A stretch of DNA of 64,000 bases. It comes from Leptothermofonsia sichuanensis E412 (GTDB lineage Bacteria > Cyanobacteriota > Cyanobacteriia > Leptolyngbyales > Leptolyngbyaceae). Shown here piece by piece: positions 54,822 through 63,485 of the stretch. The position numbers and the translations under genes are program-made. The notes beneath the pieces were generated by a model. That model had not been told where the DNA came from, did no database searches, and was given only the letters and a program-made list of their open reading frames with translations. The DNA is taken from positions 6,262,001 through 6,326,000 of the forward strand of contig NZ_CP072600.1 in assembly GCF_019891175.1 (NCBI RefSeq), given 5' to 3'. Positions within the stretch are counted from its first letter, which is position 1, and every line of letters starts with the position of its first letter.

Positions 54822-57800
54822 ATGCTGAAGTCGCGAGTTTATCCCTCTCTGCTTCTGGTAACGATTTCCCTCTCTGCTGCCCTTTCTGCTCAGGCACAAA
54901 TCGTTCCAGCATCTGCTGACTCTACCAATACCCTGGTAAACCAGACAGGTAACACCTTTTTCATTACTGGCGGCACCCAAACTGGTGCAAACCTGTTTCA
55001 TAGCTTTCAACAATTGGGATTGACCCAGGGACAAATTGCCCACTTTCTTTCCCCTCCATCTATCCAAACCATTTTGGGTCGGGTCGTTGGTGGGGAAGCA
55101 TCGGTGATTGATGGGCTAATCCGGGTAACGGGCAGTCAGGCCAATCTGTTTTTGATGAATCCTGCTGGGATTGTGTTTGGGCAAAATGCCCGACTGGATG
55201 TACCTGGCTCGTTTACAGCAACAACTGCCAGTGCGATCGGGATAGGCAATGGTTGGTTTAATGCAGTGGGGAGTAATGACTATGCGGCGCTGGTTGGTAC
55301 TCCTGACCACTTTGCCATGACTGCGCCCCAATCGGGGGCGATTATCAATATGGGCAATCTCGCTCCAGGACAGGGGCAAAGTTTAACCCTGGTGGGCGGT
55401 ACAGTGATCAACACAGGTACCCTCTCTGCTCCCGGTGGAACCGTTGTGGTTGCTACCGTACCAGGGGAAGCGCTGGTACGCATCAGCCAGGAGGGGAGCT
55501 TATTGAGTCTGGAACTCCCAGTAACGAGCAGGATGGCACCGAACCCACTGCCATTTAGCCCCCAGACCTTACCCCAACTGTTAACAGGGCATGGGTTGGG
55601 GAATGCAACAGGTGTGACGGTTGAAGACGGCGTCGTGTCACTAACGGGTGCGGGCATCCGGGTCGAAAATGGGGATGTGGTCACGAAAGGGATAACGGCT
55701 CAAACAGCCTCCCTCTCCTCCAGCAACAATCTGACTCTGGTCGAAAGTCAGGTACAAACTACATTCGATCTCAATCTGCTGGCAGCCAACACTGTATGGG
55801 GGCGGGATTCGGCAACGGGGGCGATCGCACTTCAGGCAGGCAGAAATTTAACCATTCAGGGTGATCAGGCTGTGGATATTTTTGCCCTGAATCATCCTGA
55901 GAGCCGATTGATCTCAGGAAACAATATGGTATTGCGTTCTGCCAGCACGATTCAGGGAGATGCTCACTACATGACAGGGGGCGATCTCCGGTTTGAGCAG
56001 TTGAATGGAAATGCAGGCAGTGTCTCCAGCTCTTATGACCCAATCGTTCTAGCGGTTGGGGATGTGACCTTAGGGGACTATACAGGGGCTTCTCTGCATG
56101 TTCTGGCAGGGGGCAGGGTGACAATGGGAAACGTCTACATTACAAGTGGTGGAACCGGGACAACTACAATCAATCCAGACAACTTCACTTCCTACAATGG
56201 CAATCCGGCAAATACCTTTGCAACCCTGGCGGCGATCGTCCGCTCGGATAGAACACCTCTGTACGTCAACATAACCCCGACCTTAGATGGAACAAATACG
56301 ATTCAGCGAGTTCCGCAGCCCACCGATCAACTGATCATTGACGGACGTAATGCCACTCTAGATGTGCGGGCGGGCATCAATTGGAGTGCATTAGGCGGGT
56401 TGCCTGCAGAAATTGTGATTCCACCGGGTTCGGTTACGCCTGTTTCCACATCGACTGCCGCCCCCGTAAGCAGTGATATCACAATCAGCAGTATTCAGAT
56501 CGGCAATACAAGTCCCAGTCAATCGGGAACTGTTTTATTAACCAACCAGTATTACCCCAACACAGCCCTGACAGGAGGGGCTATCCAGGTGACTGGCGAA
56601 GTGCCCGGTGGTGTTATTGGCAATCCCAGTATTCTGTGTCAGATATGTTCTAACCTGCCACCTGCAGGTCAATTGGGAGCAATTGTGATTGATTCCCGTT
56701 CCACGATCGCTCTGGGCAACGTTCAGGATTTCACCGGGGTGAATGTTGACTTGAGGGCAGTCAGTGACCTCACAACGGGACGGCTGCGCGTGTCAGGTAC
56801 AGGTAGTGGAAGCTCTTCAATCCCCATTCGAACTTCTGTTATCCTCAACTCCACTACTGGCAATATCCAGGTCAGTAGTATTGATGCGGGGGCGAATGGC
56901 ATAGATATCAGAGCTGCTGGATTATTTCAAGCAACCAGCGTATTTGATGCGACCTTTCTCTTCAACGCCCAACCAGGTCCGATCGTGCCATCCAGTCCCG
57001 GAACGCCCCTGGGAAATTTTCTGGTGAGCAGAGGAATCAGCACCCCACCCGATCGGACGATACTCATTTTTGATAACTCCCTCGGTCAAAATGTAGGGCT
57101 ACTGGCAAGAACCAGCACAAGTGGGCTAACACCCATCACAATTCAGTCTGGAGATGGTTCTCGGCTGCTGATTAACGAATCTTTTCCAGCAGGAGCGGGT
57201 ATTAATTTCGTTGTGGTGCGTGGGGGAGATGCAGCATTTTATAGCGGTCCTCAGGTGGCAGGACGCCTTGTTCCAGGTAACGATCCCTATGTCAGCAAAG
57301 TCCCCCCATCTCCCAGGGAGGGCGGCATTTACGAAGCCATTACACCCGCTAACTTTCCCTTTGAAACTGAAGGACTGGTTTATGTGAATGAGCAGTATTC
57401 TGCCCTAATCTTTGGTTCACCTGGTTTTCCAGCAGATGCCAGCGGCATTGCCGGTGCAATTACATTCTCTGGAATTGATGCTACTCTTTATGGGGTTATC
57501 CAGAATCGAGCATTTCCAGCAATCATCAACCCCAATGGCGGTGTGACAGAGAGAGGCGACACAGGTGGCGGTGTGACAGGAGGTAGCGGCATACCTCTGG
57601 GTGGGATAGAGAGTAGCAGCATACCTCTGGATAGGATAGAGGGTGAAACCATTGTTGGTAGAGCGGATGGGCAAAATATCCAGCGTCAATTGACGAATCA
57701 GCGCCAGGACTCTGCCTGTAACCCATCAGCTACAGGAGTCATTAACCCCAATAACTCAGTAACCCGTTCGGAAGGTAATGTTTTGGGGACAGGGAGTATT

Positions 57801-57872
57801 GCCTTTCCTTGTGCCCCTGCAGAAGACAACGCGCAGATACTGAAAATCTTAAATGAACCTTCCAGCCGATGA
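54822..57872 (+). CDS. Filamentous haemagglutinin-type secreted protein (two-partner secretion)
   Basis: 1016 residues. Signal peptide LLLVTISLSAALSAQA; then the TPS N-terminal domain: NLFHSFQQLGLTQGQIAHFL, VVGGEASVIDGLIRVTGSQA and FLMNPAGIVFGQNARLDVPG with the NPAGI signature. The body has beta-helix-like repeats rich in N, G, T and S, and the C-terminal third has a low-complexity stretch with GGVTERGDTGGGVTGGSG and SSIPLDRIEGE. Two-partner exoproteins need an outer-membrane TpsB transporter, which is not in this window. Possible adhesin or cell-contact protein. Confidence 0.92.
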   Translation: MLKSRVYPSLLLVTISLSAALSAQAQIVPASADSTNTLVNQTGNTFFITGGTQTGANLFHSFQQLGLTQGQIAHFLSPPSIQTILGRVVGGEASVIDGLIRVTGSQANLFLMNPAGIVFGQNARLDVPGSFTATTASAIGIGNGWFNAVGSNDYAALVGTPDHFAMTAPQSGAIINMGNLAPGQGQSLTLVGGTVINTGTLSAPGGTVVVATVPGEALVRISQEGSLLSLELPVTSRMAPNPLPFSPQTLPQLLTGHGLGNATGVTVEDGVVSLTGAGIRVENGDVVTKGITAQTASLSSSNNLTLVESQVQTTFDLNLLAANTVWGRDSATGAIALQAGRNLTIQGDQAVDIFALNHPESRLISGNNMVLRSASTIQGDAHYMTGGDLRFEQLNGNAGSVSSSYDPIVLAVGDVTLGDYTGASLHVLAGGRVTMGNVYITSGGTGTTTINPDNFTSYNGNPANTFATLAAIVRSDRTPLYVNITPTLDGTNTIQRVPQPTDQLIIDGRNATLDVRAGINWSALGGLPAEIVIPPGSVTPVSTSTAAPVSSDITISSIQIGNTSPSQSGTVLLTNQYYPNTALTGGAIQVTGEVPGGVIGNPSILCQICSNLPPAGQLGAIVIDSRSTIALGNVQDFTGVNVDLRAVSDLTTGRLRVSGTGSGSSSIPIRTSVILNSTTGNIQVSSIDAGANGIDIRAAGLFQATSVFDATFLFNAQPGPIVPSSPGTPLGNFLVSRGISTPPDRTILIFDNSLGQNVGLLARTSTSGLTPITIQSGDGSRLLINESFPAGAGINFVVVRGGDAAFYSGPQVAGRLVPGNDPYVSKVPPSPREGGIYEAITPANFPFETEGLVYVNEQYSALIFGSPGFPADASGIAGAITFSGIDATLYGVIQNRAFPAIINPNGGVTERGDTGGGVTGGSGIPLGGIESSSIPLDRIEGETIVGRADGQNIQRQLTNQRQDSACNPSATGVINPNNSVTRSEGNVLGTGSIAFPCAPAEDNAQILKILNEPSSR

Positions 57873-59042
57873 CATCTATCGCTTAAGGAAATTTCCAGTT
57901 CAGAATTTACCTTTCGTATCCGTAAAGAGGGTTGGAGAGGCCCTCAGGAGGATTGAGGCAGTTCGGGAAGCGGCAGTAAAGAAGGCGCAGGCAAGCCTTG
58001 ACGCCTGGCACGACAAGCATCGGCGAGATAATCGAGGACAGGGCGATTTTGTTTGTCGCCGCAGCGTTGTTACGACGGTCATCATGCGTCCGACAAACAA
58101 ACGGCCTGCCTCACTTTGGGAACCATAGTCATCCTCCTTGTTGCTTCGTAATTGCTCAACTGGGGGTTGACAAGGCGAGAAAGAACACTAGTAGTCTGTC
58201 AACTTTGTTTTGATGGATAGATTAGGGGAGAATGGAGAGGCAGATACCTCTTACCAACCATGCCCCAAAAGAGATACATCGTAGCCCTTAGCTGTGAAGA
58301 GCGGGAGACTTTAGAAAGTCTGACAACAACCGGAAAAACATCCGTTTATAAACTCAATCATGCTCGAATTTTGCTGAAAGCTGACATCAACCAGGAAGGC
58401 GGCGGTTGGCGGGATCAAGATATCAGTGATGCACTCGATATTAGCGTATCTACGATTGAACGAGTCCGGCAACGCTTTGTTGCACAGAGTTTAGAGGCTG
58501 CCTTAGGGCGTCAAACTCCAAGTCGAACCAAGCCCCGCTTACTCGATGGCGAACAAGAAGCGCATTTGATTGCGCTGGCGTGTGCCGAGACTCCTGAAGG
58601 ACAAGGGAAATGGAGCGTTCGCCTGTTAGCAGACCAACTGGTTGAGTTGGGATATGTAGAGAGCATTTCGCATGAAACCGTGCGGCAAACGCTGAAAAAA
58701 ACGAACTCAAACCCTGGTTGCAGGAATGCTGGGTAATTCCGCCGAAGTCCAATGGCGAGTTTGTTTACTACATGGAAGATGTTTTGAGCGTTTATACACG
58801 CCCTTATGACCCGCGCTACCCGGTCGTTTGTTTCGATGAAACCAGCAAACAATTAGTCCTCGAAACGCAAGTTCCCCTCCCCCCCCAACCCGGTCAACCG
58901 AAGCGCTATGACTATGAATATGAACGCAATGGGGTCTGTAATCTCTTCATGATTTCTGAACCCTTAGCTGGATGGCGGCATGTAGAAGTCACTGAACGGC
59001 GCACCAAACAAGACTATGCCAAACAAATGAAATATCTGGTGG

Positions 59043-60107
59043 CTAAGTACAGGACAAAAGTTTGAGATTGTCCAAGAACTCATCTAATTTATGGTCAAGA
59101 TTAACGAGTAGGTTGTGCAAGTAATCTAAGCCATATCGGAATAGACTCTGGGCTTTGCGCCCATGGGACTTGAGTTGAATCGTTTTGTGCGCCTGCCGCC
59201 ACACCCCCGTTCGCATCACCCAACATAACGCCAATGTGAGGAGCGCAAAGAGCTTGCGGACTCGGTAGTCATCAATAAAATGGGTCGCTTCGAGGCAGAA
59301 GCCCCGAGTTTTGAACGCACCGAACAGGGTTTCTAAATTCCACCGCAGGGCGTAATCTTTGAGGGCTGAATGGGGTGAATGGTTGGTGACCAAAATCAGT
59401 AATTCCTGGGTGTCAAGCCGCAGACCAACGACATACACCCAATGTCCCCACACTTGACGGCGTTTGCGTAAAATCTTGGTTTCACCCGCTTTGAGATCGG
59501 CAAAGAGGACGCGGCCATTCAGGGCTTTGCTGCCATCACTGAGCGTTTCAGTTTCGCGAATCCGCCCCCGAAACGGGATTGGCTCATCTTCGAGCAAATA
59601 GCCAATCCACTCCCGCCCAACAAATTCGCGGTCGCTCGTCAGGCACCGCAGGCGGACATCCTCGCCAAAAATCGTGAAGAATTCGTTGAGCAAATCGATG
59701 CGCTCTTGGGTGTTGGAATTGCCGCGGTTGTCCAGCATCAGAAACACCACCGGAAAGGAAATACCCTGATGGCAAATGCCCAGGGTGAGAATGTTGAAAA
59801 CGCTACCGCCAAAGCTCCATTCGGTGCGGTCTATGGCGAGCACCCAAGGCTGCGGGATCCCCATCAGGCAGACCACGGCACGGGCAATCGCCGCATAATC
59901 GAGATCAAAGTCGCTAAAGAAGCGCTGGAGACGCTTGTAGTTCGACGGAATTTGGGCGGAACCACAAAAGCTAGCAGCCAATTCGCTCAGATTCACCGTA
60001 CGGGTTCGTAGCAGGGCGATCAGAAATTGAGCCACAAATGCCAGCCGCGCACCATGCCAACCGAGGAGGGGCTGCAAAACTTGGCGAAATTCGGTAATCT
60101 GTTGCAT
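59043..60107 (-). CDS. IS4-family transposase
   Basis: 354 residues, intact. DDE residues: Asp in VLAIDRTEWSFGG, Asp in CLTSDREFVGREW, and the Y-(2)-R-(3)-E-(6)-K signature in YALRWNLETLFGAFKTRG, diagnostic of the IS4 family. The frame is uninterrupted, so the element may still be active. Its TAG stop falls on the terminal inverted repeat. Confidence 0.95.
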   Translation of the reverse strand: MQQITEFRQVLQPLLGWHGARLAFVAQFLIALLRTRTVNLSELAASFCGSAQIPSNYKRLQRFFSDFDLDYAAIARAVVCLMGIPQPWVLAIDRTEWSFGGSVFNILTLGICHQGISFPVVFLMLDNRGNSNTQERIDLLNEFFTIFGEDVRLRCLTSDREFVGREWIGYLLEDEPIPFRGRIRETETLSDGSKALNGRVLFADLKAGETKILRKRRQVWGHWVYVVGLRLDTQELLILVTNHSPHSALKDYALRWNLETLFGAFKTRGFCLEATHFIDDYRVRKLFALLTLALCWVMRTGVWRQAHKTIQLKSHGRKAQSLFRYGLDYLHNLLVNLDHKLDEFLDNLKLLSCT

Positions 60108-60207
60108 GGGGGTCTCGTTGGTTTGTTGTTATTCCTAGGAAACCCCTTCCCGCCTAAGTTTTCAACCCTCTGTGTGCCTCAATTGACAAGTTTTGTCCTG
60201 TACTGAG
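59043..60207 (-). mobile_element. IS4-family element with 9-bp target duplication
   Basis: 1165 bases. Terminal inverted repeats: left CTAAGTACAGGACAAAAG, right (inverted) CTCAGTACAGGACAAAAC. Flanked by the direct repeat ATCTGGTGG at 59034-59042 and 60208-60216. The transposase is on the minus strand and its TAG stop is formed by the first three bases of the element. Confidence 0.93.
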
Positions 60208-60593
60208 ATCTGGTGGATGTGCGTTACCCCGATGCCGAATGGATTACCATCGTGCATGACCAACTCAATATTCATGACCCATCTGCCTTGTATGAGACGT
60301 TTGCACCTCAAGAAGCCAAGCGGATTCTAGACAAATTAGAGATTCATTACACACCAAAACATGGCAGTTGGCTTAACATGGCAGAAATTGAACTCAGTGT
60401 TTTAGCCCGTCAGTGCTTGGATCGTCGCATCCCAGATCAAGATACGTTGAAACGGGAAATTGCTGCTTGGGAAGAACGCAGAAATGATCAATCTCGCACC
60501 ATTGATTGGCAATTTACGACTGAAGATGCTCGCATCAAACTTAAGCGACTCTATCCCTCAATTCTTTCTTGACAAGCTACTAGAGTTAAAGGC

Positions 60594-61943
60594 ATGAAAG
60601 AGCTTCCAGACCTCAAGCAACTCACAGACTCTGATAAGGACAGGCTGATCCAGACACTGTGGGATGAGCTGCAAAAGTTGCAACAAAAGAAGCCGAAAAA
60701 GACATCCAAGAATTCCAGTTTACCCCCTGCTCAAGGATTCAAAGCAGCAGTTAGCGAGCCTTCTGGCTCCCAAGAGATAAATCGAAGTGCGAGTGTGGGA
60801 CGCTGTGGTGGTGGGCGTAAGCTGACTCCGAATCCCGACCAAATTATCCGCGCCGAAGTGAACAGGTGCAAAACTTGTGGTGTGAGTCTGTCTGGAACCC
60901 TTCAGCAATTGCTGCAACGCTATGAAAAAGTGGAGATTCCACCGATTCGCCCGGTTGTGACTCAAGTGGAACGGTATGGTTGCACCTGTCCGGGTTGTGG
61001 AGAAGTTCAATTGGCTCCAGTTCCGGTGGGACTAGAACCCGGCAGTCCCTTCGGCGATGGGGTGGCGGCCTTAGTCACGACGTTGCGCTACGGTCATGCA
61101 ATCAGCTATGCGCGGCTGAGTCAACTGATGTCGGAGGTGTTCAATTTAGCGATTTCCGAAGGTGCTTTGGCAAGTCTCTTTCAACGAGTCAAAACGCAAT
61201 TAGACCCATCGATTGCGGCGATTGTGCAGCGCTTACGCAGTTCCCGACTGGTCGGCAGCGATGAAACCAGTGCGCGGCTGAGAGGCAAGACGGTATGGGA
61301 ATGGGTGTTTCAAAATGCTCAAGTCTGCTTGCATGTGATTCGCCCGTCCCGTGGGGCAGAGGTGATTGAGCACGTGATGGCAGGGCATCGTCCTGAGATT
61401 TGGGTGTCGGATTTGTTCAGCGCTCAAAAGAAACATCCTGCGTCAGATTGGCAAGTCTGCTTAGCCCATCAGTTGCGCGATTGTCAGTATGGCATTGATG
61501 CCGGGGATACGATCTTTTCGCCTCGGATGAAGCGGTTAGTCTTACGCGCTTGTGCTTGGCATCGACGCTGGGAGCAATTGTCTGCTTCGACGCAATATCA
61601 ATATCGCTGCCGGATCAACCGAGAATTAGACCAAGCACTCGCCCTGTGTCCGACTCAAGCCGATGGCATTCGGCTGCAAACGCGCTACCGAAACTTGCGG
61701 GAGCATCTGTTTCTATTTTTGGCAGACACAACGATTGCGCCGACCAATAATGCCAGTGAACAGGCGCTGCGGATGAGTGTGATTTTTCGCAAGGTGACCA
61801 ATGGGTTTCGCTCCGAGTGGGGCAAAGATTTGTTCGCCGATATTCGTTCTGTGGTGAATACGGGTAAGCGTCAAGGGCTTTCTGCTTTTGAGTCCATTTC
61901 TGCGGCCTTAAACCCTCACCAATCCCTATTCCCGCTGAGTTGA
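60594..61943 (+). CDS. IS66-family transposase (TnpC type)
   Basis: 449 residues, uninterrupted. N-terminal helical region with KKPKKTSKNSSLPPAQGFK, zinc-finger cysteines (CKTCGVSL, CTCPGCGEVQ), then the catalytic core with DE in VGSDETSARLRGKTVWEWVF, VSDLFSAQKK and the TNNASEQALRMSVIFRKVTNG end, as in IS66 TnpC proteins. No TnpA/TnpB accessory genes. Located 13 bases after the IS630 element. Confidence 0.92.
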   Translation: MKELPDLKQLTDSDKDRLIQTLWDELQKLQQKKPKKTSKNSSLPPAQGFKAAVSEPSGSQEINRSASVGRCGGGRKLTPNPDQIIRAEVNRCKTCGVSLSGTLQQLLQRYEKVEIPPIRPVVTQVERYGCTCPGCGEVQLAPVPVGLEPGSPFGDGVAALVTTLRYGHAISYARLSQLMSEVFNLAISEGALASLFQRVKTQLDPSIAAIVQRLRSSRLVGSDETSARLRGKTVWEWVFQNAQVCLHVIRPSRGAEVIEHVMAGHRPEIWVSDLFSAQKKHPASDWQVCLAHQLRDCQYGIDAGDTIFSPRMKRLVLRACAWHRRWEQLSASTQYQYRCRINRELDQALALCPTQADGIRLQTRYRNLREHLFLFLADTTIAPTNNASEQALRMSVIFRKVTNGFRSEWGKDLFADIRSVVNTGKRQGLSAFESISAALNPHQSLFPLS

Positions 61944-62170
61944 GCAATTACTATTAATGACACTGGCAATCTGGGGAGCCGCAAATACATGAAATTCGTC
62001 AAAAATGAACAGGTCAAAATCCTTGTCAATTCGACCCCACAGTTTATCGGGGCTATCTTCTGGGAGTAAATAGGCTCCCCGGTGGAGATAATGAAAGATA
62101 TCAGGGTTAGTCAACAGCACTTCTGATTGGCTGGTGCGAGTGGCGATCGCAGATCCTTTCCTGAGTCCTT

Positions 62171-63028
62171 GGTAATGTTCTAGGTTTGTTGTTTTCCTTA
62201 CGAAGAACTGGTTAGATGGAGAAGTCAGTAGTTGCGGGAACTCAAGTTATGGTATTAGAACCAATTCACTGCCCTGTGTGTGATGGGATTGAGGTGATCA
62301 AACACGGCACAACACCAGACGGCAAACAGCGCTACTTTTGTCAAAACTCAGGATGCCATCGGCGCACCTTTATTTTGCAATACACCTATCAAGGGTATCT
62401 GCCTGAAGTCAAGCAACAAATCAGCGATATGGCAATGAATGGGAGTGGGATTCGAGACACTGCCCGTGTCCTTCACATTAGTCCAACGACGGTGATTGAG
62501 GAATTAAAAAAAAAGATCGTCAACTCAAAGCCGTGAATGAACTCAAACTGGCTGAGTTGGAACCCGCTCAAAGCATCGTAAAGCTTTGCCAGGGGGAAGA
62601 TACAGAGGCAGAAGCCGATGAAATGTGGAGTTTTGTCCAGTCTAAAGCCCAGCAACGTTGGTTATGGCATGCAATTGACCATCACAGTGGAAAAATATTA
62701 GCTTATGTGTTGGCGACGCATCAAGATGAAGCATTCCTCCAACTCAAAGCGTTATTAGAACCGTTTGGAATTATGCAGTTTTACACAGATGGTTGGGGAA
62801 CCTATGAGCGGCAGCTTGACCCAAGTCTTCATACCGTTGGCAAACAGAACACGCAGAAGATTGAGCGTAAGCATTTGACTTTACGCACGCGCTTGAAGCG
62901 ATTAGCTCGCAAAACTATTTGCTTTTCTAAGTCCATTCTGATGCATGACATTGTGATTGGGCTATTTATTAACCGTTATGAGTTTGGTTTTGCTATCTAA
63001 CCTAAAACAACAAGTCTAGAACACGACC
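62171..63028 (+). mobile_element. IS1-family element with 8-bp target duplication
   Basis: 858 bases. Inverted repeats: left GGTAATGTTCTAGGTTTG, right (inverted) GGTCGTGTTCTAGACTTG. Flanking direct repeat GAGTCCTT at 62163-62170 and 63029-63036. Contains the two-frame transposase. Confidence 0.92.
62216..63000 (+). CDS. IS1-family transposase InsA-InsB (programmed -1 frameshift)
   Basis: InsA-like frame 62216-62536 with a zinc finger (CPVCDGIEVIKHGTTPDGKQ, YFCQNSGCHRRTF) and InsB-like frame ending 63000 with DEMWSFVQSKAQQRW and YTDGWGTYE. A run of nine A at 62506-62514 allows the -1 frame change, giving EELKKKDRQLKAVNELK. The catalytic residues expected of IS1 (DE and H/R) appear in the second frame. 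It looks intact. Confidence 0.9.
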
Positions 63029-63406
63029 GAGTCCTTCACTTTCGGCATAAATTTCCAATTCTGCACCGCTCAATCGAGCCACACGCGGATTATGGATCGG
63101 CTTAAATTTAGCAATGTAATCTTTTATTTGAGCTTCCTGATCCCGTGCCAATTCATTGGTTGGATACAGCCCAATCGCGGAACCTTCTCCTTGTAACAGG
63201 TGCAAATAAGCTGCCAGGCTCTTCCCATCTCCTGTCATGGCTACGTTGAATACTACATCCACGGCAGGATCGCGCAGTGCCTTCAATGTTTCCGCTTGAT
63301 GCCAGGAAAGTCTCCATCCTTCTGGTATCTGGATGCCCTCTGGAATGCCATCAACCGGAGATGAATAAACTGGCTTGAGCGTAATGGGATAGTTCGTCAT
63401 CGCCAT

Positions 63407-63485
63407 GATGTGTACGTGACTACTTGCAATACTCCCATACTATTCCCCATACTGAAGATAGTCAAGTTCAAAGTGTACGTACAAA
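63407..63485. promoter_or_regulatory. Divergent promoter region of cas3 and WYL regulator
   Basis: 79 bases between divergent starts. GTGTACGT occurs near 63411 and near 63470 (the second extended to TGTACGTACA, containing the palindrome GTACGTAC). These two positions flank the region and are candidate operators for the adjacent regulator. Confidence 0.5.

Larger units (their letters stand above)
58260..60572 (+). pseudogene. IS630 transposase, interrupted (two-frame type)
   Basis: Frame 1 spans 58260-58736 (159 codons, HTH-containing: LDISVSTIERVRQRFVAQSL), frame 2 runs from about 58700 to 59042, and resumes at 60217-60572 after the IS4 insertion. The -1 frame change occurs at a run of seven A (58695-58701), giving the join LKKNELKPWLQ, a known programmed-frameshift type. 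Catalytic residues: CFDETSK in the first part and VHDQLN and MAEIEL in the last. Deleting the IS4 element and one TSD restores LVDVRYPDAE. Confidence 0.9.
58191..60580 (+). mobile_element. IS630-family element interrupted by an IS4-family element
   Basis: Ends GTAGTCTGTCAAC and, inverted, GTAGCTTGTCAAG, with a TA dinucleotide outside both (58189-58190 and 60581-60582), as expected for IS630 target-site TA duplication. Without the IS4 insertion and one TSD copy it would be 1216 bases. It is inserted between the IS66 left end and transposase. Confidence 0.88.
58148..61951 (+). mobile_element. IS66-family element carrying nested IS630 and IS4 insertions
   Basis: Ends are inverted 14-mers GTAATTGCTCAACT (58148 onward and, inverted, ending 61951), with the 5'-GTAA terminus typical of IS66. 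The single transposase gene at 60594-61943 suggests the one-gene (ISBst12-like) subgroup. Between left end and transposase lies the IS630 element (58191-60580). The 8 bases flanking it (GTTGCTTC left, TATTAATG right) are not direct repeats, so no target duplication remains. The right side disrupts the type I-D cas3 gene. Confidence 0.85.
61952..63406 (-). pseudogene. cas3: Type I-D CRISPR helicase cas3, truncated and interrupted
   Basis: Two pieces on the minus strand. N-terminal piece 63029-63400: MTNYPITLKPVYSSP start, then WRLSWHQAETLKALRDP, motif I AMTGDGKSLAAYLHLLQGEG, and LYPTNELARDQEAQI. Second piece 61952-62170: LTNPDIFHYLHRGAYLLPED, DFDLFIFDEFHVFAAPQIAS with motif II DEFH. This is the cyanobacterial type I-D Cas3 helicase. 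An IS1-family element separates the pieces; removing it and one GAGTCCTT copy gives a continuous frame (YAESEGLRKGSAIATRTSQS across the join). The rest of the gene is missing beyond the IS66 end, about 195 of some 700 residues being kept. Confidence 0.9.

Noticed and set aside
57853-58128. Open frame of 91 codons after the haemagglutinin gene
   Set aside because: It starts inside the previous gene in another frame, has no ribosome-binding site and no recognisable domain, and may be remnant sequence near a rearrangement.
58191-63028. CRISPR array near the cas3 remnant
   Set aside because: No regularly spaced direct repeats of 28-37 bases were found in the window; an array may lie outside it.
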